From assembly GCA_964369725.1 (NCBI GenBank), contig CAYJGC010000003.1:1-64000 (forward strand): DNA of 64,000 nucleotides. The letters run 5' to 3'. The notes beneath the pieces were generated by a model that was not told the origin of the DNA, searched no databases, and was given only the letters and a program-made list of their open reading frames with translations. This document shows, piece after piece, positions 44,258 to 52,687 of this stretch (positions are counted from its first letter, which is position 1; each line of letters begins with the position of its first letter). Source of the DNA: Paraeggerthella sp964369725. GTDB taxonomy: Bacteria; Actinomycetota; Coriobacteriia; Coriobacteriales; Eggerthellaceae. The translations under genes were made by a program, and so were the position numbers.

Positions 44258-45110
44258 TGCGCAACGTTTTGGACTTGATGAAGTGCCAAGTCTTTCAGTA
44301 CAGCACCTTTCAAAAAGGTTTGGTAAAGGGTGCGCGTACTGCTCTCCTCTGAGTGCTCAACTTGAGCGAAATATGTGTCCTCAGTGTGGCACTGTTCATG
44401 CAGTGCGTGATGTAAGCCTAGAGGTGTTCCCTGGTGAGATTGTGGGAATTGTGGGAGAGTCGGGAAGTGGAAAATCTACCTTTATGAAGTGCATGTTTTT
44501 TGATGAAACAGCAACTTCGGGTCAGGTGTATGCGCATCCTTATGATGAAGGAGTAGCAAATTTGTTTGAGCTGTCTTCGCAGCAGAAGCGCGCAATTCGT
44601 AATACTGTTTTTGGTATGGTGTACCAAAATCCCTATTTGGGTTTGCGAATGGATTTTTCTTCCCTTTCAAACATTGCTGAGCAGATGATAGCGGCAGGAA
44701 ATCGCAACGTAAGTGCTATGCGCGAACGAGGAATAGATTTACTTGAGCGCGTCAATATCCCTTCCGCACGAGCCACTACGCCGCCACGTTTGTTTTCGGG
44801 AGGCATGCAGCAGCGCGTGCAAATTGCTAAAGCACTTTCCAATAACCCACCTATCCTGCTCCTTGATGAAGTTACAACTGGGTTGGACTTATCGGTTCAA
44901 GCGGCAGTTCTCGATCTTATCCAGCAGATTCGCCGTGACTTTAACGTGAGTATGCTTGTGGTGAGTCATGATTTGGGTGTAATTCGCATGTTGGCTGACC
45001 GCACCTTTGTCATGTTAGATGGGCGTGTAGTTGAAAGTGGTCTTACTGATCAGATTCTTGAAGACCCTCAACATGCCTATACCCAACAATTGGTGTATTC
45101 CTTGCTCTAG
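44250..45110 (+). CDS. phnK: C-P lyase ABC-type subunit PhnK
   Basis: 286 residues, overlapping phnJ by eight bases. PhnK is an ABC ATPase that binds the PhnGHIJ core and is needed for phosphonate cleavage. Seen: Walker A VGESGSGKSTFMKC, VYQNPYLGLRMDFS after the Q-loop, signature FSGGMQQRVQIAKAL, Walker B ILLLDEVTTGLDLSVQ and VSHDLGVIRMLADR, ending VVESGLTDQILEDPQHAYTQ as in PhnK. Odd feature: between the first strand and Walker A there is a Cys-rich insert, GCAYCSPL and then MCPQCGTVHAV, not in E. coli PhnK, resembling a small metal-binding knuckle. Confidence 0.95.
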   Translation: MSDAQRFGLDEVPSLSVQHLSKRFGKGCAYCSPLSAQLERNMCPQCGTVHAVRDVSLEVFPGEIVGIVGESGSGKSTFMKCMFFDETATSGQVYAHPYDEGVANLFELSSQQKRAIRNTVFGMVYQNPYLGLRMDFSSLSNIAEQMIAAGNRNVSAMRERGIDLLERVNIPSARATTPPRLFSGGMQQRVQIAKALSNNPPILLLDEVTTGLDLSVQAAVLDLIQQIRRDFNVSMLVVSHDLGVIRMLADRTFVMLDGRVVESGLTDQILEDPQHAYTQQLVYSLL

Positions 45111-45152
45111 CAATGTGACTGATTTTAAGAAGGACTGAAAGGATTTTGTTTT

Positions 45153-46484
45153 ATGGAAAGCAATTCTTATATTATTCGCGGTGGGTCTGTCGTGCTCTAC
45201 GATCGTGTTTTACCGAATCATGATGTAGTAGTCGTTGATGGACGTATTGCATCAATCGAACCAACTTCATCGTGCGATCTTCACGCCCAGCCTGATGCAA
45301 CTAAAGGCGTGATCCCTATTATTGATGCTCGCGGTGCCTTTGTTGCACCCGGTATGATTGATATTCACTCGGATTATGTAGAAAATATTGCATCACCCCG
45401 TCCAAGTGTCGTGATGGATCTCTCGCGTTCTTTGTATAAAACGGATCGTGAGTTGGTGGCACATGGAGTTACGACTATCTATCACTCCCTTTCTATTTAT
45501 GGCACTCAGATTTTTGACCATAAGCCTATTCGCAATTTTGAAAATGTGAGTTCGCTTATTGATTGTGTGGCAAATATGCGCGAAGGAGAAGAGCGCGACC
45601 ATCTTATTCGCCATCGCTTGCACATGCGTATAGAGCTCGATTCGGTTGACTTGTATGGCGAAATGGAGGAGTACCTGCATTCGGGTAAAATTGACTTGGT
45701 ATCATTTATGGATCATACGCCTGGTCAGGGGCAATATGCTGATCTCTTGGTATTTGGCGACACACTTAAAGGGTATCATGACGTAACGGATGAACAAGTT
45801 AGAGAAGTTATTAGACAGCAACAAGAGAGCAAAAAACTAACCTACGCTCAAATTAACACCCTTGCGCTTGCTGCACGTGAGCGGGGTATTTCAATTGCTT
45901 CGCATGATGATGATACTTCTGAAAAACTCGCGTTTATGGATGGTATTCAGGCTACTATTTCAGAATTTCCCATAACGCTTGATATTGCTCATGAAGCACG
46001 AGGGCGCGGCATGCATACTATCGCCGGTGCTCCTAATGTCATGCTGGGATATAGTCATTCGGGTAATTTGAGCGCACGTGAGGCGGTGGTTGCAGGTGCT
46101 ATCGATATCTTATGCAGCGACTACTATCCTGCTGCTTTGCTTGATTCGGTATTTACTCTGCGTGATGTATGTGGTCTTGATCTTGCTCGCGCTTTTGCTT
46201 TAGTAAGTATCAACCCTGCTAAAGCAGTAGGTGTTGCCGATGAGTTGGGTTCTATTGCGGTCGGTAAGCGCGCCGACCTATTGCTGATTCGCGAGATTGA
46301 TTGTGGGGAAAAAGAGGGTTCTTTACTAAGGCGTACGATGCCCGTGGTGACACGTGCTTTTGTTGGAGGAAACGCGGTGTTTCGCTCGCATTATCCGCAT
46401 CAACCTGCAGGCTATGGTGATCTTTGCTATGGGGAAGATGGCGAAGAGGTCGGATCGAGCGCTCTGTTTGCAAAGGCGATGTAG
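45153..46484 (+). CDS. phnM: Alpha-D-ribose 1-methylphosphonate 5-triphosphate diphosphatase PhnM
   Basis: 443 residues, ATG with AAAGGA upstream. Amidohydrolase-fold enzyme that removes pyrophosphate from the ribose-phosphonate triphosphate before PhnJ acts. Seen: IRGGSVVLYDRVLPNHDVVV, FVAPGMIDIHSDYVEN (metal-binding His/Asp), VTTIYHSLSI, ISIASHDDDTSEK, GAPNVMLGYSHSGNLSA and ILCSDYYPAALL with a metal-binding Asp, all in the usual order. 42 bases separate it from phnK, the largest gap inside the operon. Confidence 0.95.
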   Translation: MESNSYIIRGGSVVLYDRVLPNHDVVVVDGRIASIEPTSSCDLHAQPDATKGVIPIIDARGAFVAPGMIDIHSDYVENIASPRPSVVMDLSRSLYKTDRELVAHGVTTIYHSLSIYGTQIFDHKPIRNFENVSSLIDCVANMREGEERDHLIRHRLHMRIELDSVDLYGEMEEYLHSGKIDLVSFMDHTPGQGQYADLLVFGDTLKGYHDVTDEQVREVIRQQQESKKLTYAQINTLALAARERGISIASHDDDTSEKLAFMDGIQATISEFPITLDIAHEARGRGMHTIAGAPNVMLGYSHSGNLSAREAVVAGAIDILCSDYYPAALLDSVFTLRDVCGLDLARAFALVSINPAKAVGVADELGSIAVGKRADLLLIREIDCGEKEGSLLRRTMPVVTRAFVGGNAVFRSHYPHQPAGYGDLCYGEDGEEVGSSALFAKAM

Positions 46485-46485
46485 A

Positions 46486-47184
46486 ATGACTACTTTAGAG
46501 ATTCAGAATTTATCGAAATCGTTTTTACTTCATCGTGTTGACAAGCGAATCCAGGGGTGTCAAGACATTAGTTTTGCTATTCAAGCAGGTGAATTTGTGG
46601 GTATTACTGGGCGCAGCGGCAGCGGAAAATCTACCATTTTGCGTTGTATTTGGCGCACCAATCTTCCTGAGCGTGGACGCATCTTGTATGACTCAAAGCG
46701 TTACGGGATTATTGATTTGGCACAGGCAACACAGAGACAAATGCTGTATCTGCGTGCCTATGAGCTGGGGTATGTTTCGCAGTTTCTTAATGCGCTACCT
46801 CGTCAAACAGCGTATGACATTGTATACAAAAGCGCGATTGAAACATTCGGCTCTTGTGAAAGTGAACAAGCAGCGCGTGAAACTGAAAAAATGTTGCGTC
46901 ATTTTGACTTAGATGAAGGGCTGTGGGGGCTGTATCCTCGTACGTTTTCAGGAGGAGAGAAGTTGCGCTTAAACATTGCTGCAGCTATGATTAAGCGTCC
47001 TCGTTTGCTGTTGCTAGACGAGCCAACCGCTTCACTCGATAATGCTTCAAAACTCAAAGTACGTGACTTAATTGAGCAGCTAAAGGGAAGTGGTACTACT
47101 ATGTTGGGCATCTTCCATGATTTGGAATTTATGGAAGGTCTTTGTGACTATGAATTTAACATGCAGGAAGGCATGATGGCATGA
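46486..47184 (+). CDS. phnL: C-P lyase ABC-type subunit PhnL
   Basis: 232 residues, ATG 46486 one base after the phnM stop. Seen: LEIQNLSKSFLLH, Walker A ITGRSGSGKSTILRCIWRTN, LGYVSQFLNALPRQTAYDIV (PhnL-type Q-loop), signature FSGGEKLRLNIAAAM and Walker B LLLLDEPTASLDNASK. PhnL works with PhnGHI to form the triphosphate intermediate; in some systems it docks on the core next to PhnK. The last bases overlap phnPP by ATGA. Confidence 0.94.
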   Translation: MTTLEIQNLSKSFLLHRVDKRIQGCQDISFAIQAGEFVGITGRSGSGKSTILRCIWRTNLPERGRILYDSKRYGIIDLAQATQRQMLYLRAYELGYVSQFLNALPRQTAYDIVYKSAIETFGSCESEQAARETEKMLRHFDLDEGLWGLYPRTFSGGEKLRLNIAAAMIKRPRLLLLDEPTASLDNASKLKVRDLIEQLKGSGTTMLGIFHDLEFMEGLCDYEFNMQEGMMA

Positions 47185-47969
47185 TTTCAGACCTCCACAT
47201 ACACACCTCGGTTTCTGATGGTTCCGATACCTTTGAGCAGGTACTCAAACAGGCTAGCCAGCGTGGTATTAGTCGCGTTGCTTTTACTAATCATGACACT
47301 ACTAAGGGTCTCGATGAAGCGACTGTATTGGGGGAGCGCTTAGGTATAGAAGTGGTGGGAGGTATAGAAATTAGTGCATTTGACTACAAGCGAGAGCGTA
47401 AAGTGCACATTTTAGGGTTGCAAGTGCACGAAAAATCCCCTGCTCTTGAGTCGCTTTGTGCTCCTACACTTGAGCAGCGTCATAAGAATTCACTTTGGCA
47501 GCTTGCGCGTTTGCAAGAAGCAGGATGGGATGTGGACGTAGATTATGCTCTGAGCTTAGCTGCGTCTTCAACCGCTTTGTATAAGCAACATCTGATGGCC
47601 GCTTTGACCGATTTTGATTATGGCACTTCATCTTATCGGGAGTTATACCAGCGTCTGTTTAAGGGTGAGGGAATTTGTGCACGCGATATTTCATATGTTG
47701 ATGCGCGGGATGCGGTGGCAGCGGTTGTTGAAGAGGGGGGTCTAGCGGTGCTTGCTCACCCGGGACAGCTTGATAGCTTTGACCTGGTTCCTGAATTGGT
47801 CGCCTGTGGACTTGGGGGAATTGAGCGCGACCACCCCGACCATACGCCTATTGACCAAAAACGGTGCGACGAGCTCGCAAACCGCTTTACTCTTTTATGT
47901 ACCGGCGGATCTGACTATCACGGATCTTTTGGCAATATCCCTCATATAGGATATGGCTTGGAAAGCTAA
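47181..47969 (+). CDS. phnPP: PHP-family cyclic phosphate dihydrolase (PhnPP)
   Basis: 262 residues, overlapping phnL (ATGA). PHP domain metalloenzyme with DLHIHTSVSDGSDTF, FTNHDTTKG, GIEISA, VLAHPGQ and TGGSDYHGSFGN, i.e. the full metal-ligand set. In E. lenta and C. difficile an enzyme of this family hydrolyses 5-phosphoribosyl 1,2-cyclic phosphate, the PhnJ product, first to ribose 2,5-bisphosphate and then to ribose 5-phosphate plus phosphate. It replaces PhnP, PhnN and a separate phosphatase, none of which are present here. Position at the end of the operon supports the assignment; activity is inferred from family and context. Confidence 0.85.
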   Translation: MISDLHIHTSVSDGSDTFEQVLKQASQRGISRVAFTNHDTTKGLDEATVLGERLGIEVVGGIEISAFDYKRERKVHILGLQVHEKSPALESLCAPTLEQRHKNSLWQLARLQEAGWDVDVDYALSLAASSTALYKQHLMAALTDFDYGTSSYRELYQRLFKGEGICARDISYVDARDAVAAVVEEGGLAVLAHPGQLDSFDLVPELVACGLGGIERDHPDHTPIDQKRCDELANRFTLLCTGGSDYHGSFGNIPHIGYGLES

Positions 47970-47993
47970 GCTCCTGTTTCATAACCATATTGC

Positions 47994-48035
47994 AACCATC
48001 AAAGCTTTCTCCATGGGGAAAGCTTTGATGGTTTA
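47994..48035 (+). terminator. Terminator of the phosphonate operon
   Basis: AACCATCAAAGCTTTC (47994-48009) and GAAAGCTTTGATGGTT (48018-48033) form a perfect 16-bp stem over an 8-base loop. Short T-run. It is 24 bases after phnPP. Confidence 0.8.
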
Positions 48036-48189
48036 CTTCACAAGGATATCAAGCAAGTTTTAAAAAGCGTCCACGAAGCTTGACAAGTACACACCCTTTA
48101 TCTTGGCAGCAAATTTTAGGTAAGTGCTTTTACTGTCTCAAAAAATGCAAAAACAAAGGAAGAATCAACGTATTTTACGTGCTGGAAAC

Positions 48190-48289
48190 NNNNNNNNNNN
48201 NNNNNNNNNNNNNNNNNNNNNNNNNNNNNNNNNNNNNNNNNNNNNNNNNNNNNNNNNNNNNNNNNNNNNNNNNNNNNNNNNNNNNNNNN
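48190..48289. other. Scaffold gap 3 (100 N) with 55-bp duplicated flanks
   Basis: The 55 bases at 48135-48189 recur exactly at 48290-48344. As for gaps 1 and 2, the real sequence most likely has one copy and no gap. Confidence 0.92.
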
Positions 48290-48352
48290 GTCTCAAAAAA
48301 TGCAAAAACAAAGGAAGAATCAACGTATTTTACGTGCTGGAAACAGTAATTT

Positions 48353-48361
48353 TGCTATGAA
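48353..48361 (+). promoter_or_regulatory. Extended -10 element, candidate lysA promoter
   Basis: TGCTATGAA fits the extended -10 pattern TGnTATAAT with one mismatch, 43 bases upstream of the lysA ATG. No good -35 is seen at 17 bases, which extended -10 promoters do not strictly need. Confidence 0.35.
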
Positions 48362-48403
48362 CTGGTAGACTAGGGCAATTCTTTAGAAAGTGAAAGGAAA
48401 CAC

Positions 48404-49759
48404 ATGGCACTCCCTGCATCTGATTTAACTAAAAAAGCCGACGGGCGTACAACAATGGAGCTTGGCGCTGTATTGCCTTTGACGGCCGAGGTAAAAGACG
48501 ATCACCTTTTTGTAGGTGGCGTCGATATGGTTGAACTTGCGCGTGAACAAGGTACCGCGCTTTATGTAATGGACGAAGCTGATATGCGTACGCGTATGCA
48601 AACATATATGGAATCGTTTCGTAGTCGATATGAAAATTCCGACGTCATTTATGCAAGCAAGGCATTCCTCAATAAAGAAGCAGCACGTATTGTGGCCGAA
48701 GAAGGCTTATGCTTGGACGTTTCTGGCGGAGGTGAGCTGGCATGTGCGCGTGCGGTGGGTTTCCCTATGGAGCGCGTGTTTGTGCACGGAAATAACAAGA
48801 CCGCTCAGGAACTACGCGAGGCAATTGGTGCAGGCGTAGGTCGTATTGTGGTGGATAGTCGCATTGAGCTTGATCGTGTCTCTGAAATTGCGGGAGAGTT
48901 GGGCGTTGAGCAGGCAATTTATATGCGCATTACCCCTGGTGTTGAGGCGGATACACATGAATATATTCGCACAGGTTGCGAGGATTCAAAATTTGGTTTT
49001 ACTATGTTGGGAGACTTTGCTTTCAAGTGTGTTAAAGATGCTCTTGATGCTCCTCATGTGCGCTTGGCCGGCTTTCATTGTCATATTGGTTCGCAAATCT
49101 TCGCTTTGCATTCTTTTGGCGAAGCAGCTCAGGTTATGATCGAATTTATTGCGCGCGTCCGTGACGAGTATGGCTATCTTATTGAAGAGCTTGATTTGGG
49201 TGGCGGGCTTGGTATTGCTTACGGTGCAGCCGATGAGCCTTCAACGATAGATGATTACGCTGCTTGTACGGTAGATGCAGTGAAGAAATATTGTGCAGAA
49301 TACAGCTTGCCGCTACCTCGCTTATCTGTTGAGCCTGGCCGCAGCTTGGCGGCAACGGCTGGACTCACACTTTACACGGTAGGCATCTTAAAGACTCTTC
49401 CTGGAGTGCGCAAATTTGTGGCAATTGACGGCGGTATGTCAGACAATATTCGCACAGCACTTTATCATGCAAATTACGAACCTACCATTGCCAACAAGGC
49501 TGGACAGCCACGCAGTGAAATTGTTACTCTGTGTGGCAAGCACTGTGAAAGCGGTGATGCTGTGGTAACGGACATGTCTTTGCAGCCAGCAGAGATTGAT
49601 GACGTAGTGGCAGTATTCGGAACGGGTGCTTATTGCTACACTATGTCAAGTAACTATAATGGACAAACGCGACCGGGTATTGTGTTTGTCAAAGATGGAC
49701 AAGCGCGTGTAGTGACAAGGCGTGAAACATATGAAGACCTGTATGGGCGCGATATTTAG
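48404..49759 (+). CDS. lysA: Diaminopimelate decarboxylase
   Basis: 451 residues, ATG with GTGAAAGGAA six bases upstream. PLP enzyme that converts meso-diaminopimelate to lysine. Seen: an N-terminal extension of about 30 residues, GTALYVMDEADMRTR, the PLP-lysine motif VIYASKAFLNKEAAR, DVSGGGELACARAVG, GFHCHIGSQIF, LDLGGGLGIAYG, VEPGRSLAATAG, and HCESGDAVV (catalytic Cys of the partner subunit). Same direction as hom ten bases downstream; lysine and threonine/methionine branches of the aspartate family are thus linked here. Confidence 0.96.
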   Translation: MALPASDLTKKADGRTTMELGAVLPLTAEVKDDHLFVGGVDMVELAREQGTALYVMDEADMRTRMQTYMESFRSRYENSDVIYASKAFLNKEAARIVAEEGLCLDVSGGGELACARAVGFPMERVFVHGNNKTAQELREAIGAGVGRIVVDSRIELDRVSEIAGELGVEQAIYMRITPGVEADTHEYIRTGCEDSKFGFTMLGDFAFKCVKDALDAPHVRLAGFHCHIGSQIFALHSFGEAAQVMIEFIARVRDEYGYLIEELDLGGGLGIAYGAADEPSTIDDYAACTVDAVKKYCAEYSLPLPRLSVEPGRSLAATAGLTLYTVGILKTLPGVRKFVAIDGGMSDNIRTALYHANYEPTIANKAGQPRSEIVTLCGKHCESGDAVVTDMSLQPAEIDDVVAVFGTGAYCYTMSSNYNGQTRPGIVFVKDGQARVVTRRETYEDLYGRDI

Positions 49760-49768
49760 GAGAATACT

Positions 49769-51052
49769 ATGACCATCAAGTTAGGGCTTGTTGGCACGGG
49801 CACCGTAGGTGGTGGATGTGTCAATATTTTAAAAAACCATCGTGAGAAATTTTTGCGCCACTATGGAGTAGATTTGGAACTTGTTCGCGTGTGTTCGCTC
49901 AGCCGTGAGCAGGCAGCCGAATATGGTGTGGAAGATCTCTTTACGACTGACTATCATGACATCATCAATGATCCTGAAATCAGCATCGTTATTGAGGTTA
50001 TTGGAGGAACTACGGTGGCGCGCGATGTGGTGCAAAGTTCTTTGCGTGCAGGAAAGCATGTAGTAACTGCTAATAAGGCACTTATGGCTACCTACGGGGA
50101 AGAAGTCATGAGTACTGCCCGCGAAATGGGTAAAGAGATTGCTTTTGAGGCGAGCGTTGGTGGTGGTATCCCTATTATCAGCCCCATGAAACACTCTTTA
50201 ATCGCCAATGAAATCACTTCAGTGATGGGCATTGTAAACGGAACTACTAACTACATGCTTACTCGTATGGTAGAGAACGGTTTAAGCTATGAAGCGGCTT
50301 TGAAAGAAGCTCAAGAAAAGGGATTTGCCGAAGCGGATCCAACGGCCGATGTTGACGGTTTTGATGCTGCAGCAAAGATTGCCATTTTGGCTTCAATTGC
50401 TTTTAATTCTCGAGTAACTATTGATGACGTTCATACTGAGGGTATTCGCAACATTACTACGATGGATTTAGATGCTGCAAATGATATGGGCTATTGTGTT
50501 AAGCTCTTGGCGCTTGCTCATCGCACATCGGATGGTATTGACGTGCGCGTACATCCGACTATGCTGCCACTTGAGCACCAACTTGCTAAGGTAAATGGCG
50601 TATACAATGCTATTTACGTTACCGGTGATGCGGTGGGAGAGACTATGTTCTTTGGAGAGGGTGCCGGCGCAGGTCCTGCTGCTAGTGCGGTTATGGGCGA
50701 CGTTGTTGAGGTTGCTCGCAATGAAACCAAAGGAGTAGACTCCCTGGTTGGTTGTACTTGTACCGACGAGTTGCCTATTGTTCCTATGAAGGATTTAAAA
50801 ACTAAATATTACATTCGCTTTACGGTAGCAGATCGTGCAGGCGTACTCGGCGCCATGGCTACGGTTTTTGCCCGTCACGAAGTAAGTGTATTTTCTGTTG
50901 TGCAGCGTGGAGAAAAGGATGGCGACCAGGTTGGTGTAGTTTACGTAACTCACACCGCTTGCGAGCAAAGTATTCGTGACGTCCTTTCAGAAATTGCTCA
51001 ACTCGAAGATACGTTGCGCGCGGAACCCAGTGTAATTCGTGTTGAAGGCTAG
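49769..51052 (+). CDS. hom: Homoserine dehydrogenase
   Basis: 427 residues, ATG with AGGAG upstream. Reduces aspartate semialdehyde to homoserine. Seen: Rossmann loop VGTGTVGGGCVNILKN (7-22), VVTANKALMATYGEE, FEASVGGGIPIISPMK, IMGIVNGTTNYML (in the form VMGIVNGTTNYMLTRM), GFAEADPTADVDGFDAAAK with the catalytic Asp/Lys, and a C-terminal ACT domain (YYIRFTVADRAGVLGAMA) implying feedback control, usually by threonine. Product feeds metA in this window and possibly thrH. Confidence 0.97.
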   Translation: MTIKLGLVGTGTVGGGCVNILKNHREKFLRHYGVDLELVRVCSLSREQAAEYGVEDLFTTDYHDIINDPEISIVIEVIGGTTVARDVVQSSLRAGKHVVTANKALMATYGEEVMSTAREMGKEIAFEASVGGGIPIISPMKHSLIANEITSVMGIVNGTTNYMLTRMVENGLSYEAALKEAQEKGFAEADPTADVDGFDAAAKIAILASIAFNSRVTIDDVHTEGIRNITTMDLDAANDMGYCVKLLALAHRTSDGIDVRVHPTMLPLEHQLAKVNGVYNAIYVTGDAVGETMFFGEGAGAGPAASAVMGDVVEVARNETKGVDSLVGCTCTDELPIVPMKDLKTKYYIRFTVADRAGVLGAMATVFARHEVSVFSVVQRGEKDGDQVGVVYVTHTACEQSIRDVLSEIAQLEDTLRAEPSVIRVEG

Positions 51053-51403
51053 GTCGCGTTATATAAGATAGTATTTTGCGAAGTCTTGCGGACAAACCCG
51101 AAAGGGTGCCCGCAAGACTTTTTTACGAGTGCGCTTAGTGTTGACAGCTAGTTTAGTATGGAGATATCCCCTTTAAAACTGCTTTTAGCACGCTCTTCTT
51201 GTCAAGAAGAGTTCGTCTTTGTAGGTAAATGGTAAAGCTGCTGTGAGTGTCTTGTGGTTTAAATGTTTCGGTTAGATAACGACTTTTTGTCAGAAACAAA
51301 TACGCGTTACCTTGTACAGAGATGATTGTTGGTGTGGCAGTTTTCTCGGGTACGTCACGCTCTCGATAGTACTTGTTAGTTTTCAGGATGAAAAAGAGGA
51401 AAT
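51053..51403. other. Intergenic region between hom and the zinc-ribbon protein gene
   Basis: About 350 bases. It holds the hom terminator (51081-51125), a TTGACA at about 51141-51146 without a good -10, and a small perfect hairpin CTCTTCTT/AAGAAGAG at 51193-51211. No gene is supported. Confidence 0.4.
51081..51126 (+). terminator. Rho-independent terminator of lysA-hom
   Basis: AAGTCTTGCGG (51081-51091) pairs with CCGCAAGACTT (51110-51120), with an inner ACCC/GGGT stem, then TTTTTT. Confidence 0.93.
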
Positions 51404-51820
51404 GTGAACGATTTTTTTCAGCGTATGCAGTGGAAATTGATGTCATGGATGCAAGGGCGTTATGGCAATGATAATCTGTCGTCGTTTCTTATGGGTGCTG
51501 CCATCGTTTTGATGCTGGTTTCTTTTGTATTTGGTTTTGACATAGTCTGGACGCTTTCGAGTGTATTGTTGATCCTTGTTCTTTTTCGTACCTTTTCCAA
51601 GAACATTACTGCGCGTGCGAAGGAAAACTCTACTTTTGAGCGGGTAATGATTAAGCCCAAGCATCAGTGGGACTTGTTAAATAAGAGATGGATTAATCGT
51701 AAGACTACGCAGTATTTTAAATGCAAGAATTGCGGTCAAATGCTTTCGGTACCTCGTGGCAAGGGAACGTTGCGTGTCGTGTGTCCAAAGTGTAAAACCG
51801 AAACAGTGCGAAAGTCTTAG
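51404..51820 (+). CDS. Membrane protein with C-terminal zinc ribbon
   Basis: 138 residues, GTG start with AAGAGGAA upstream. Begins MNDFFQRMQWKLMSWMQGRY, then two hydrophobic segments (about 28-45 and 46-62), a basic linker, and a zinc-ribbon motif: YFKCKNCGQMLSVPRGKG and VCPKCKTET (two Cys-x-x-Cys pairs). I do not recognise a named family. It is followed six bases later by the DUF5685 gene and then DnaJ and DnaK, apparently in one operon. Confidence 0.75.
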   Translation: MNDFFQRMQWKLMSWMQGRYGNDNLSSFLMGAAIVLMLVSFVFGFDIVWTLSSVLLILVLFRTFSKNITARAKENSTFERVMIKPKHQWDLLNKRWINRKTTQYFKCKNCGQMLSVPRGKGTLRVVCPKCKTETVRKS

Positions 51821-51826
51821 CTCGCT

Positions 51827-52687
51827 GTGTTTGGTTATATTATTCCGCGCATAGAAAGCCTTGACCGGACAGAGCAGGAGCGCTACCAGTCTGTTTATTG
51901 CGGGCTTTGTCGCAGTCTTGGTCGTTGCTCGGGGCAGTGTAGTCGATTTACTCTGTCGTACGATATGACATTTCTTGCGCTTGTTTTGTCTTCGATGTAT
52001 GAGAAACAAGAGGCTTCAGGACAAGGTCGCTGCTTGATTCATCCTGCAAAACCGCGAGCTTTTGTGCAAAGTGATTGTATAGAATACGCGGCAGATATGT
52101 CAGTCGTTTTAGCGTATCATAAGTGCTTAGACGATTGGAAGGATGACTCGCGCGTTAGGAGTTGGGCGGCAGCAGGTGTTCTTTCGCGTCCGTATGAAAC
52201 GGTAAAGAAACTTTATCCCCATACGTGTGAAGTAGTTGAGTATTCTATGCAAGAAATTGCGCGTATTGAAAAGAAAGCACTTTGCCAAGCCGGCACTACT
52301 CATAGATTAAACGCATGTATCGACGAGAATCCCGATGAGGCAGCAAATTGCTTCGGTATGTTGTTGGGAGAAATTTTTGCTTGGCAAAATGATTTTTGGA
52401 GTGAAGATTTGCGTCGATTTGGCGCGCGTTTAGGAAAATTTGTCTACGTAATGGATGCCGTAATGGATTTTGATGAAGATAAGCAGTCGGGTAGTTACAA
52501 TCCTCTGATTGCCTTGCAAGTAGATCCAGCTCATATGAAAGAAGATTTGGAAATGTTGGCCTTGAGTGCGGTGGATGCATTTGAGCGACTTCCGCTTGTG
52601 CAGGATGTGCACTTGCTGCGCAGCGTGCTATATGCGGGTATGTGGCAAAAGTATCTCGTAAAGAATGAAGAAACTAATGGCAACTGA
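51827..52687 (+). CDS. DUF5685 family protein
   Basis: 286 residues, GTG start six bases after the previous stop. Starts MFGYIIPRIESLDRTEQERY and has the Cys-rich YCGLCRSLGRCSGQCSRFTL motif (about residues 24-43), CLDDWKDDSR and further Asp/His-rich helical segments such as DEAANCFGMLLGEIFAW and YVMDAVMDFDEDKQSGSYNP. The all-helical, Asp-rich pattern could bind metal, but no function is established. It overlaps the DnaJ-like gene, suggesting a link to the chaperone pair. Confidence 0.75.
   Translation: MFGYIIPRIESLDRTEQERYQSVYCGLCRSLGRCSGQCSRFTLSYDMTFLALVLSSMYEKQEASGQGRCLIHPAKPRAFVQSDCIEYAADMSVVLAYHKCLDDWKDDSRVRSWAAAGVLSRPYETVKKLYPHTCEVVEYSMQEIARIEKKALCQAGTTHRLNACIDENPDEAANCFGMLLGEIFAWQNDFWSEDLRRFGARLGKFVYVMDAVMDFDEDKQSGSYNPLIALQVDPAHMKEDLEMLALSAVDAFERLPLVQDVHLLRSVLYAGMWQKYLVKNEETNGN

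Larger units (their letters stand above)
48034..48403. other. Intergenic region upstream of lysA, contains gap 3
   Basis: Nominally 370 bases, but 155 of these (100 N plus a duplicated 55 bases) are artefact. I saw no lysine riboswitch-like structure and no credible gene. An extended -10 candidate for lysA is listed separately. Confidence 0.5.

Noticed and set aside
48034..48403. Lysine riboswitch upstream of lysA
   Set aside because: No multi-helix lysine-riboswitch core was recognised, and the region is largely a gap with a duplicated flank.
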